A DNA stretch of 10,034 nt from Brachionus plicatilis. Lineage: Eukaryota > Rotifera > Eurotatoria > Ploima > Brachionidae. The notes under the pieces were generated by a model. The model saw only the letters and a program-made list of their open reading frames with translations, was not told where the DNA came from and made no database searches. The stretch covers positions 2,108,304 to 2,118,337 of the forward strand of contig QEOQ01000180.1 in NCBI GenBank assembly GCA_010279815.1, in the 5' to 3' direction. A program made the translations under genes and the position numbers. Numbering within the stretch: the first letter of the stretch is position 1; every line of letters starts with the position of its first letter. Positions 1 through 7,464 of the stretch are shown here, piece after piece.

Positions 1-742
1 AAAATTAAAAACTAAAAAATTCACTTAAAAAAACAAATAAAAGCAAAAAAAAAAGAAAAAATATCCATTTCAAAAAGTTATTGAATTTTTTTTTAGAAAT
101 TCAAGAAAAAATGTCCTTCAGCAATCTAATGGAATTTTTTTTTATTTTTTTGAAAATAAAAATAATCAATCAAAATAACTTCTTTTATTTCACATTTAAC
201 CTTTTATTATACAATTAAAAACAAATAACTAAACCAATGGTAAGTTAACCATGTGCCATTTTTTCTAGGCTTTCTTACAACTAACGATTTATTTTTATTA
301 ATCTTACACCAATACACGGCTAATGCTCACCATTTCTTACCTTGACAATAACCTATGGATTTATTAGGATACAAAATGCAGCTTTGATAATATTTCGTGC
401 AGTAAAAGAATAAAAAAACAAAATTCTTATTTTTCATTTTAATACTTTCAATATACTAATAAAGTTTTTGGTCGATCATTTAAATACATTTTTCTAGCGT
501 GCTTGTATACTCTTACTTAAAAATCTAACACGCGATCAAAACATTTCTTTAAAATTAATTATTACACTGCATTCCCACATTAAAAAGGTTTATTCTGAAC
601 ATTTTTTTTAAAAATTAATTTAGCACATGTTCTCTTTTTGCTTTTACTATTCGTTCATTTTAATTTTTTTACTTTTTTTTATCTTTTCATAAAAAAATTA
701 ACAAAAAATCTATAAATTCTAGATGTGGAAAATTTTTTTGTT
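1..742 (+). repeat. Left arm of a 742-bp inverted repeat
   Basis: This stretch is the reverse complement of 9070-9811. I aligned it by eye: base x pairs with 9812-x, with one compensating pair of single-base indels (near 77 and near 112). Most differences lie in 1-296; 297-552 shows none. Similarity stops abruptly after 742, just past the shared run TGGAAAATTTTTTTGTT. The outer edge cannot be seen because the match is still running at position 1. Read on the minus strand, the arm contains the same probable promoter, exon and splice donor as the eEF1A leader on the right. Confidence 0.96.
341..408 (-). other. Mirror copy of the putative eEF1A exon 1 and donor, facing left
   Basis: The sequence is identical to 9404-9471 on the opposite strand, including the CTTTTACTGCACG start and the CAAG|GTAAGA donor junction (exon end at 341). 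A transcript from here would run leftwards out of the window after about 340 bp of intron-like sequence. It could serve a second eEF1A gene beyond the left edge, or be a non-functional duplicate. Confidence 0.4.
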
Positions 743-865
743 AGTATTAAATTGAATTTAATAAATTAATTTTATTGAGTTGTTTTAAATAATAAATTAT
801 ATTAAATAAGTTGTTTTAATTGAATTTAATCAACATACATCATAAGATGATGAAGAAGAATTTAA
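743..865. other. A+T-rich spacer, no gene seen
   Basis: This stretch joins the left arm to the first LINE fragment. It contains imperfect repeats of the type GTTGTTTTAA (about 780 and 811) and ATTGAATTTAAT, with no coding signal. Confidence 0.6.
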
Positions 866-1239
866 TTGTTCGGAAATTCAAGTTCGTAAATTATACCTTC
901 ATGCCAAACTTTGTCGAAAGCTTTAGAAATGTCAAAAAATAAGCAACATACTTTTTTCTTTCTTTTAAAAGATTCGACAGCTTTTGGTATAAGGAAAACT
1001 AAATTATCTGCGGTTCTTCAATGTTTCCTAAAACCAGATTGTTCCTGAATTAGCTAAGAATTTTTTTTCCAAGAAATCATATAAACTTGAGAAAATAATA
1101 CGTTCAAGCAGATTACCCAGGCAGCTTGTAATGCTTTTGGTCGATAATTAGATGGGTCTTGTGTAGGAGAAGATTTCTTTGGTATCATTGTGATATTGGC
1201 ACTTTTCCAAGCTTTTGGAACTGTACCTTCGGTTCGTTG
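866..1239 (-). pseudogene. LINE (non-LTR retrotransposon) reverse transcriptase fragment
   Basis: Reading the minus strand, three frames together give the N-terminal part of a jockey/CR1-type reverse transcriptase. First comes GTVPKAWKSANITMIPKK, then PSNYRP (the block usually ending YRPIS), then after frame changes ERIIFSSLYDFLEKKF, then RKH-RTADNLVF. The last block is FFDISKAFDKVWHEGIIYEL, which includes catalytic motif A (the Asp in FFDIS). At least two frameshifts and stop codons destroy the frame. Similarity ends near 866, just after motif A, so motifs B and C and the 3' end are missing here. The clade is an estimate from the FDISKAFDKVWH style of motif A. Confidence 0.85.
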
Positions 1240-1860
1240 ATTATATTTTTTTTTCTTATATTTTTATTTTACTCTAATTAAAAAAAAACTCATTTAATAT
1301 ATTAAAAAAAATATCATATTAATATTATATTTTCATATTAATCAAAAAAATTTACACCATAGCTAAAAGCATCAATCGTTTCTACCATATTATAGCACAC
1401 CGTTCTGATCACAATATGGTGACTTTTTTTATCGAATTTTTAATTGCTAAATTTTTCACAAAAAATTTGATAATAAAAATATTTTGGTCATCAAAAATCT
1501 TTGTCCACAAAATCAATATGAGCGTGTCGATCACAGATTTAGTAGACAGATAACCACAAATTAGCCACTATCCGTTCACCATAAAGGAAATTAATATCCT
1601 TAAATTTAATTAATTTAAAATCTTTGAACTTAATCATATTAAATATTTTATGCTGATGGTTTTTTGTTGTTTTTAATTATTTTAGGGACCACTCAAAACG
1701 TAGAAAAAAAAATTTTTATAAATTATTTTTCTTTTATTTATTTTATTTATTTAATTCAAGTAAAAACATTAAAAGGCGATGTTGATAAAAAAAATTGATT
1801 TAAAAATTGGAATGAAAATGTTCAAATTTTACATATAGATATAAAATATTTAATAGGTTC
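1240..1860. other. A+T-rich non-coding stretch with one stem-loop
   Basis: I see no gene on either strand. An 8-bp inverted repeat, ACCATATT at 1384-1391 and AATATGGT at 1413-1420, could fold over a 21-base loop. Another motif, CATATTAAT, is repeated near 1315 and 1334. Confidence 0.5.
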
Positions 1861-2367
1861 GACCACCAATAAGTAAGTCATTATTGGTTTTCTTGCATCT
1901 TATCTGGTTTTAGAAGCACAATAAGAGAGCTTTTTCCTGCTTAGCCTAGTTTTAATATATCTGTGATCCTTTTTACCATGTCAGATTCTTACAGCATTTC
2001 AAATATGGAAAAGTAAATCTTTGGTAATTGCGGGCATATCTGAGTATGGTATCGATACCAGTCTCTGTGATGTCGAAGCATCACGTGTTTAATGATGTGA
2101 TATAGCTACATCTTTGTCGATATCACTGGAGTTAATTAACTTAACCATGAGCGTTTAAGTTAAGAAGGAGCATAAATACATGTTCCAATACGTATAACGA
2201 GTCGATCGGATAGACGGGCCCAAGGGTACTAATGTAAACATATCATCTGGCGACGAGGATAAAATAAATGCAAAGCACAGAGCGAGGAAACGGTGTCCAA
2301 GTGACGACCAGCAATGAGGAAGCCACAGAACCAAGGACAGTAGGAGTAGCAACCTAACAGATTAGCT
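1861..2367 (+). other. Leader-like region upstream of the gag fragment, possible LTR retrotransposon 5' end
   Basis: Base composition here is more balanced than around it, as in the gag fragment that follows. Three dyads are visible: ACCAATAA/TTATTGGT (1865-1888), the perfect 14-bp palindrome TGGTATCGATACCA (2047-2060), and TTAACTTAA/TTAAGTTAA (2136-2163). From about 2214 to 2306 the plus strand is open, with DGPKGTNVNISSGDEDK at its start, and may be the N-terminal end of gag. I could not define an LTR: no matching copy of this stretch is visible elsewhere in the window. Long minus-strand frames here are shadows. Confidence 0.35.
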
Positions 2368-2750
2368 GTGAATATTTCAGCTATAGAGGAGATAGCACAA
2401 CTCGACTTTTCTCGACTTTTCTCGACTTTTCTCATCTACATTGGTGAACAAGCATATCAAGTCTATAAAAGTTTGACGAAATATGGACACGAAGAAACAA
2501 TAGAAGAGATTTACACATTCATGTCAGCACTTCGTCTCCAAACATTCAGTTTTCACCGAAAGGAAAATATTTTAAAAAGGCTTCAAAAAAGCCAGAAGAG
2601 AATATTGACCAATTCGCGCTTAGGTTAAGACACTTGGCGGGGACCTGTAAGTTCACAGACATAGATGACCAGATTCTTCGCAGAGTGATCGCAGGTAGTG
2701 ATATGGAAAGTTTTCAAGCAAAATGCTTCAGAACAAATGATTTGGACTTA
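2368..2750 (+). pseudogene. Gypsy-like (Ty3/Metaviridae) gag fragment, frameshifted
   Basis: The fragment encodes part of a retrotransposon Gag, the protein that packages element RNA. Frame 1 from 2368 gives EEIAQLDFSRL, then IYIGEQAYQVYKSLTKYG and HEETIEEIYTFMSALRL. The frame then shifts by one base somewhere in about 2525-2555. Frame 3 continues with QFSPKGKYFKKASKKPEE, then ENIDQFALRLRHLAGTCKF and DIDDQILRRVIAGSDMESF. The core KPEENIDQFALRLR...CKF is the classic gypsy Gag signature. A 10-base unit repeated three times sits inside it (2401-2430), and a piggyBac-type element interrupts it at 2748-2751. No Cys-His knuckle, protease or reverse transcriptase follows. Stops and shifts make it dead. 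Confidence 0.85.
2401..2430 (+). repeat. Three tandem copies of a 10-bp unit, CTCGACTTTT
   Basis: There are three exact copies followed by a partial fourth (CTC). Because the unit is not a multiple of three, successive copies are read in different frames (LDF, SRLF, STF). In related Gag proteins a longer segment usually separates these two blocks, so this is probably local slippage or repair-associated expansion. Confidence 0.95.
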
Positions 2751-2751
2751 A

Positions 2752-3196
2752 CACTTGAAGCACCAAAATTTCAAACTACAAGAAGCACCTAAACGAGTCA
2801 TTTTGACTCTTTATGAAAATTAAGGAATAAATAATATATTTTATATTCAAATTTATTTAAATTATTAAATTAATTGAATAAAAATAGTAAATTAATAAAT
2901 TTTGTCTTTTCTTAAGCCTTATAAAATATCCATGGTGAATCAAACTTTTTACAAATACTCTCTATTTCTTCTGTACAATTTCCACACCCTGCGTTTTTAC
3001 ATTTTGAACAAAAATTTGTCGCTTTATAATCACCACATAAACGAATTTGAACAAATTTTTTTTATATGAATTTAGGAAGTTATTCTTATTTCTAATGTTG
3101 AAAAAAAATTATTGTGCTCAAATAACAAAAATTGACTTTGATTTTAGCGACCAAAAATCGTAAAAGAGTCATTTTGACTCTTTGGTGCTTCTAGTG
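2752..3196 (-). mobile_element. Truncated piggyBac-type DNA transposon inserted in gag
   Basis: The 445-bp element is bounded by TTAA on both sides (2748-2751 and 3197-3200), the target duplication specific to piggyBac elements. Its ends are inverted: CACTTGAAGCACCAAA on the left against the reverse complement of TTTGGTGCTTCTAGTG on the right. Just inside each end is the dyad GAGTCATTTTGACTC (2796-2810 and 3166-3180), a feature of many piggyBac termini. The left end is irregular: a second GAAGCACC occurs at 2783-2790 before the dyad. The interior keeps only the 3' end of a transposase gene on the minus strand, so the element cannot move itself. Confidence 0.85.
2912..3061 (-). pseudogene. 3' end of a piggyBac transposase gene (Cys-rich C-terminal domain)
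   Basis: Forty-nine codons are open to a TAA at 2912-2914. They encode RLCGDYKATNFCSKCKNAGC, then GNCTEEIESICKKF and finally FDSPWIFYKA. The spacing C-x8-C-x2-C-x4-C-x2-C fits the zinc-binding Cys-rich domain that ends piggyBac transposases, where it recognises the element ends. The catalytic DDD core lies N-terminal to this and is absent. Upstream the frame is closed by a stop at 3062-3064, and only A+T-rich sequence remains up to the right terminus. The assignment rests on the cysteine pattern together with the TTAA-bounded inverted ends. Confidence 0.7.
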
Positions 3197-3200
3197 TTAA

Positions 3201-3239
3201 AGTCTGCCCTCAACATAGTGCGTAGGAGAAGATATTAAA
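3201..3239 (+). pseudogene. Continuation of the gag fragment beyond the piggyBac insertion
   Basis: After the right TTAA the sequence resumes in the phase left at 2748. It codes for a short basic stretch, KSALNIVRRRRY, before a stop near 3237. This matches the helical segment that follows FRTNDL in gypsy Gag proteins. The reading frame is continuous if one TTAA and the element are removed, which shows that the insertion is younger than the gag copy. Confidence 0.65.
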
Positions 3240-3544
3240 TATACTAGCAATTACTAAAATAATTATTAAAGATTTATTTTATTGAATTATTAACTTTTTG
3301 GGTCAGACGGCCGTTTCCATTTATTTAGATCATATTTTAATAAAAGACATTTGGCACATACAAAACCCTTATTTAGTAGGACAACATTACAGTCTCTTGA
3401 ATCCCTATTATATTTTAAATGTTTCTTATAAAGGATTTACCATTAAGATCATTTGGTAAGCTTTACTAATTTCCAATAATTGATTAAAGGTTTAAGTGAG
3501 CCAATTCTCACATATTCTTATTAATAGACCTCACTTGGCGCGAG
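3240..3544. other. Spacer between gag remnant and unknown pseudogene, no gene seen
   Basis: This is mixed-composition sequence with no recognisable coding on either strand. It holds a short palindrome, ACGGCCGT, near 3308. It may be decayed retrotransposon body. Confidence 0.4.
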
Positions 3545-4245
3545 TTACTCGAGATTCAATGTGTCAGTTCCTAAGGCCTTTGCAAATGCAGAGCTCTTTG
3601 AATCTATTGGTAGTCCAAACATACTTTTAAGAGTGTTTGATTCAATGACTTTTGTCTTCCTTGTTTCTGTCTGATTAATGGCTAGAGCATTTTTTTTCTG
3701 TGTATACGAATGCTTTATTGTCTTTTTTTTTTACCGCTTAAGGAGTCTAATGTTACCTCCTGAACAAGGTGCAGGAGATATTATTTGGATTACAGTTGAA
3801 GGCTTGATTATTTCCTGATAGCTGTTGGGGGTCAGCCTCGGCAGTTTGCGAAAATCAACACCCTGCATCTTCCTAGTGGAGTTTATTAGTTCTCTCTGGA
3901 GAGCAGGCAGTTTTACATGAGAAGAATTTTGCTTTGCTTTGAATTATTGGTCATGTAAATCTTTGTTTTCTTTCATTTGCATTTTGCATCTTCGTACTTC
4001 CATTGTATTAGCGTTTTTATTGCTCTTTATCTCTTAAAACTCAATGCACAACTTTGACCAAACTGCGTAATGTCCAAGGCAGTTTCTGCATTTACTGTTT
4101 CCCAATGCTCGCTTCGGAGCCCGTTAAGGACTTAGGATATCTTGTCGAATATTGCTCTGTATTGTTCTTCTGAATTAAAATCGATTCTTAATGTAGCCGT
4201 CTGAGGGATAGTTCCATTTTCCTCTTTAAAAGCTAAATAAATTGA
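3545..4245 (-). pseudogene. Broken gene of unknown function, lysine-rich
   Basis: On the minus strand one frame (4245 down to about 4027) reads LAFKEENGTIPQTATLRIDF, NSEEQYRAIFDKIS, stop (4132-4134), VLNGLRSEHWETVNAETALD, ITQFGQSCALSFKR. A second frame takes over at about 4033 and runs to TAA at 3545-3547. It includes EIKSNKNANTMEVRRCKMQM, KLPALQRELINSTRKMQGVD, FRKLPRLTPNSYQEIIKPST, PAPCSGGNIRLLKR, TETRKTKVIESNTLKSMFGL and PIDSKSSAFAKALGTDTLNL, with internal stops at 3944-3946 and 3731-3733. That is about 230 residues with one frameshift and three stops. The composition is protein-like, soluble and rich in Lys and Glu, and the middle may be helical. I recognise no family. It could be an accessory ORF of the neighbouring retrotransposon or a captured host gene. 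The plus strand also has open stretches here, but they read as hydrophobic shadow. Confidence 0.55.
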
Positions 4246-4271
4246 TTAGCAGATAAATGTATTCTTCAGGA

Positions 4272-4595
4272 GAAAAATGCTACCAATTAAAAGATAGCAT
4301 TTAATTACAAGAAAATGTTTGAATCAAAGAACATAATTACATTCAAGAGTCTAATCAACCCAAAAGTTTGCCGCGAGTTATGCCATAAATATCAAATAAT
4401 ATTGAAGAAGCTGTTGAAAATTCAATACCGGTCCCTCTCAGTAATACTGATCAAGTAGGTTCAAGCATTTCAATTCAATCATTAGCTTAAAAACGTGGAA
4501 GAGAACGTCCACCAAAGTCATTAAATGTTCAAAATAGTGACGCTGAAAAGGTTCAATCAAATCCAACTAAAAGCAAAAGACTTAAAAATAATTAA
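4272..4595 (+). pseudogene. Probable C-terminal end of a gypsy-type polyprotein, AT-hook-like
   Basis: One plus-strand frame reads KCYQLKDSI, stop, LQENV, stop (4320-4322), EHNYIQESNQPKSLPRVMP, stop, NNIEEAVENSIPVPLSNTDQ, SLA, stop, KRGRERPPKSLNVQNSDAEK and finally SKRLKNN, ending at TAA 4593-4595. YQLKDS resembles the end of the integrase C-terminal domain of gypsy elements, and KRGRERPPK resembles an AT-hook (RGRPPK) often found at polyprotein tails. The strand is the same as that of the gag fragment, so both may come from one element whose protease, reverse transcriptase and most of integrase are gone. The family call is tentative; the presence of a decayed coding frame is clearer. Confidence 0.5.
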
Positions 4596-4599
4596 ATTT

Positions 4600-4795
4600 A
4601 TTAAAATGTGAAATAATAACAAAAATATTTTTTCTTTGATTTAAGCTTTTTTTTTCATGTGATTTAACTAGCTGCTACCAAAAAACAAATATATACTAAT
4701 AAAAAAAAATATCTTTTTTTAAGAAATAATTTGTCTTTTAACATAATTAAAATTAGATACGAAAGTATATAATTAGCTGCTACCAATAAATATAT
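4600..4795. other. A+T-rich spacer with a 12-bp direct repeat
   Basis: No coding is visible. TAGCTGCTACCA occurs at 4669-4680 and again at 4773-4784, in similar context (AACTAGCTGCTACCA and AATTAGCTGCTACCA), 104 bp apart. This could be a target-site duplication flanking a short insertion, or a short tandem duplication. Confidence 0.6.
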
Positions 4796-6050
4796 TCAAT
4801 CTTTAATTAGATCATCTATAAATGAGTTGAACAAAAATGGAGATAATATTCCACCTTTTTTAACTCCCGTTTCAACTTTGATAGGGTCAGACTGAAGGCT
4901 ATTAGAGAATGAGATAACAGCAAAAGCAGAGTTATAATAGATTTTTAAAAGAACCCAAAATGACCTGTGAAGTTTTTTAAGGAGTTTAAAAAAAGAGACC
5001 ATCATTCTAGACCATGGTAACATGGTGTTTTATTTTTAAAACCAAATTTATTTTTACTAAATTTGTAGAGCTCAGGCGAATTCATTAAAATTAGTTTTTA
5101 AAAAATTTGGGCTAAACAATTTGAAATAGATACTGGTCTAATGTTATTTAAATCACAATTACTTTTCGAATTATCCTTATTGTTGGATTAATTTTAGAGG
5201 TTAGAATTTAGATTTTAAATTTTTGGGTAATTTGTTGAAAAACAAAAGTTGGTTAAAAAACTCAAGAAGCAAGTTTTTAAAACCTTCAAACACAACATTT
5301 TTCAGCAGCGAATAAGAGATTGAATCAAATCCAGTAACGTTTGAGTTATCTTGCTGAGATTATTTGGTCAAGTTGTGAAGCATCAAAATAAGGTTTAGTG
5401 TCAGGGAAAGAAAAGCTTGAAAAATATTGAAAACGTTTTCCTTAGTTCTAAACTGATCATGTGACATATTCGATTCATCTTCCTTAAAAATACCCTTGAT
5501 ATGCGTTAAAATTATATCTTCATGTATCAATATCTTTTTATTTATTTTTCTCTTATTTTGATGCTTATAAAACATTTTCCAAAATTTATTTTTATCTTTA
5601 AACTTAAAAAGCATTTCAATTTTAGCTTGTTCTTTTAGTGCTATTAAAAAAGTCTTTGTCTTTGAGTCCTCCTAAATTATTTTCAAATTTTTTTTAATTT
5701 TTTCTAATGAGGGGTCATCTAATTCTGAGAATTATAGCTTTATTTTTTTTCAGTGATATGTTCAATTTTTAGCCAATCAATACGAACACCGTTAAAAAAG
5801 AATTCAAGCTGATGATCCACTAATTCAGTGGGTAAAGAGTGAAAATGAAAAGTACAGTATCTTCTGAGGCTCTTCTCAAATCCATTAGTTATGATATCCC
5901 GATCTAACGATTGAGAAACATTTAGGCAGCATTAAACTCGATTATCAATACCTTTTTGAAAGAGAAATTGTAGATGGATGTGATCACATCATTTTTCCAA
6001 ATTGCTTAGGGCTACATCTAGCGAACTTAATCAGTCTTTCCCAGTCAACT
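4796..6050 (-). pseudogene. Second LINE relic: endonuclease end, linker and partial reverse transcriptase
   Basis: Reading leftwards from about 6050, SSLDVALSNLEK, stop, CDHIHLQFLF resembles the end of an apurinic-type endonuclease (consensus SDHxP). It is followed by the linker LRRYCTFHFHSLPTELVDHQ, VRIDWLKIEHITEK, then after frame changes FKFKDKNKFWKMFYKHQNKR and ILIHEDIILTHIKGIFKED. Reverse transcriptase follows: TGFDSISYSLLKN, LLEFFNQLLFFNKLPKN, IRPVSISNCLAQIF, then KNKFGFKNKTPC, with many stops. A deletion removes the expected motif A (FDKxxR-type), because the next block is KLLKKLHRSFWVLLKIYYNS. The last block is VKKGGILSPFLFN (motif B, with Lys for the usual Gln), ending IDDLIKD at the stop 4796-4798. 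Motif C (the catalytic Asp pair, FADD type) is not found. The element is dead. Confidence 0.85.
5977..5990. repeat. Perfect 14-bp palindrome GATGTGATCACATC
   Basis: It lies in the endonuclease end of the LINE relic, across the codons for C-D-H-I. It is probably a chance result of coding sequence. Confidence 0.9.
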
Positions 6051-6685
6051 TAAAAAGCAAAAAAAAATCAAAAATTTTACAAAAATAGCGATCAAAAAAT
6101 AACGTTGAAGATTGGCAATTTTTTCGTCATTTTGTCAAAAAATATTTTTAAATAGATTTCGCAGTAAATTTTTGATGAGATACCGAAAATATTTTCCGGT
6201 TAATGTTATACAATGGTTTTTTATTTCGATATTTTTTCGAAAATTTTTAAAATTTCAAAGTATTTATTATTCTAGTCAAAAATAAATACATTTATAAATT
6301 ATATATTTATTAAGAAAAGAAAAAAATCAATAAAATTTTAAGTTACAAGTAAAAACGAATGGTATTTATAAAATTATTTAAAAAAAATTTTAATTAAAAA
6401 AAATATTTAATAACAATGAAATTTTTTTATTAATCGATTTTTTTATTTTTTTTAAAGTGACTCATGGTTGATATAAAATAAAAACACAGGATAAAATTAA
6501 ATAGAAAAAAATTGAAAGAATAAAAGGATAAAGATAGTATAAAATTTTACAATATTTAAGTAAATTTTCAATTAATTTTTAGTAGTTTACATTCAGAGCA
6601 GAGTCCTCTCATGACTCTCTTGAATTTTAATTCAATAAGATTGACACATTTTGGAGATTAGAAATTTTTATAAAACATTAGATGA
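6051..6685. other. A+T-rich stretch, no gene seen
   Basis: Dominated by A and T runs with no coding pattern on either strand. A small dyad, AGAGTC/GACTCT, occurs at about 6600-6619. Confidence 0.55.
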
Positions 6686-7099
6686 TTAGTTAAATAAAAA
6701 TGTAAATTTTTTTTTAATACCTCGAGCAGCACTTAACTCGGTAAATTTCTCAATCATTGATTTTCCATTATTTTTAGCCCATTTTGATTAGTGCTTTTGC
6801 CATAGTTCGTCACATTAACTCACGATTTTTTTCTCAGCTATCATTATTTCTATTATATTATTAACATTCATGCTCATAAATTTTCCAGGATAGTCTTTAT
6901 GAATCAGAATTTGTCTAGAGGTGTTTCCAAACTTTCTTACCTCGTCACGAGCTTTTTTTGAGTCAATAAATTTCAAAATTTGAGTTGAAAACTTTTTCAT
7001 ATTGCTGAACAAAGTTTGTTCTAATTTTAAATTGGTTTTATTTTTTATTTTTTTAGCTTTTAATCTTGGACTTGTGAATAAAATAAAATGACTTAACAA
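6686..7099 (-). pseudogene. Remnant of an unrecognised protein-coding frame
   Basis: An ATG at 7099 opens 94 codons to TGA/TAA-type closure at 6815-6817. The same frame then continues for 43 more codons with one further stop, down to TAA at 6686-6688. Readable blocks are SPRLKAKKIKNKTNLKLEQT, KKARDEVRKFGNTSRQILIH, DYPGKFMSMNVNNIIEIMIA, and after the first stop CDELWQKH and KWAKNNGKSMIEKFTELSAA. The protein is basic, with Trp, Cys and His residues past the stop, which argues against a random frame. I do not recognise the family. The neighbourhood suggests a mobile-element ORF (perhaps LINE ORF1), but this is inference. Confidence 0.4.
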
Positions 7100-7464
7100 A
7101 GAATAATTTTACATTCCAAAAAGTTGATTTAAATTTTTATAACTCAATTATATTTTTTATACTTTTTGCCAAATTTATTTTGTATTATTTTATTTCAAAA
7201 ACAATTCTTTGCTTTTCAAAAAATTTTCATTAAAAATGGAGAATTATTCAACCATGTTTAAACTTTAAATTAATAAGAGGAGAACTTTTAGAAGAAAAAA
7301 CATGAGACTGATTATGGTTCTCGGAAAATAAATATTTTGAAAGACGCGGAATTGCTTGATTTGAGTCAATAGAAATAGTAAATATTTTCCTCTAAATTTT
7401 TTCATATTTAACAATTCTGATTATAATAAGGATTTTAATATAAGGATTATATATAAGGATTTAA
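7100..7464. other. A+T-rich stretch with a short repeat, no gene seen
   Basis: ATAAGGATT occurs three times (7426-7434, 7440-7448, 7453-7461) at 13-14 bp spacing. Nothing coding is recognisable. Confidence 0.5.

Noticed and set aside
1384..1420. Stem-loop ACCATATT/AATATGGT as a MITE terminus or RNA gene
   Set aside because: The stem is only 8 bp, there is no flanking target duplication, and no RNA family features are visible.
2155..2435. Two overlapping minus-strand ORFs (65 and 68 codons) with hydrophobic composition
   Set aside because: They lie antisense to the leader and gag region, whose plus strand has the recognisable Gag blocks. They have no family features and are shadows.
3545..4245. 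A plus-strand gene in the same interval (open stretches with LPPEQGAGDIIW and similar)
   Set aside because: The plus-strand translation is hydrophobic and irregular, while the minus-strand translation is soluble and continuous with few breaks. The minus strand is the better reading.
7426..7461. CRISPR-like or iteron-like array from three ATAAGGATT words
   Set aside because: The units are 9 bp at 13-14 bp spacing in extremely A+T-rich eukaryotic DNA, so a decayed short tandem repeat is sufficient explanation.
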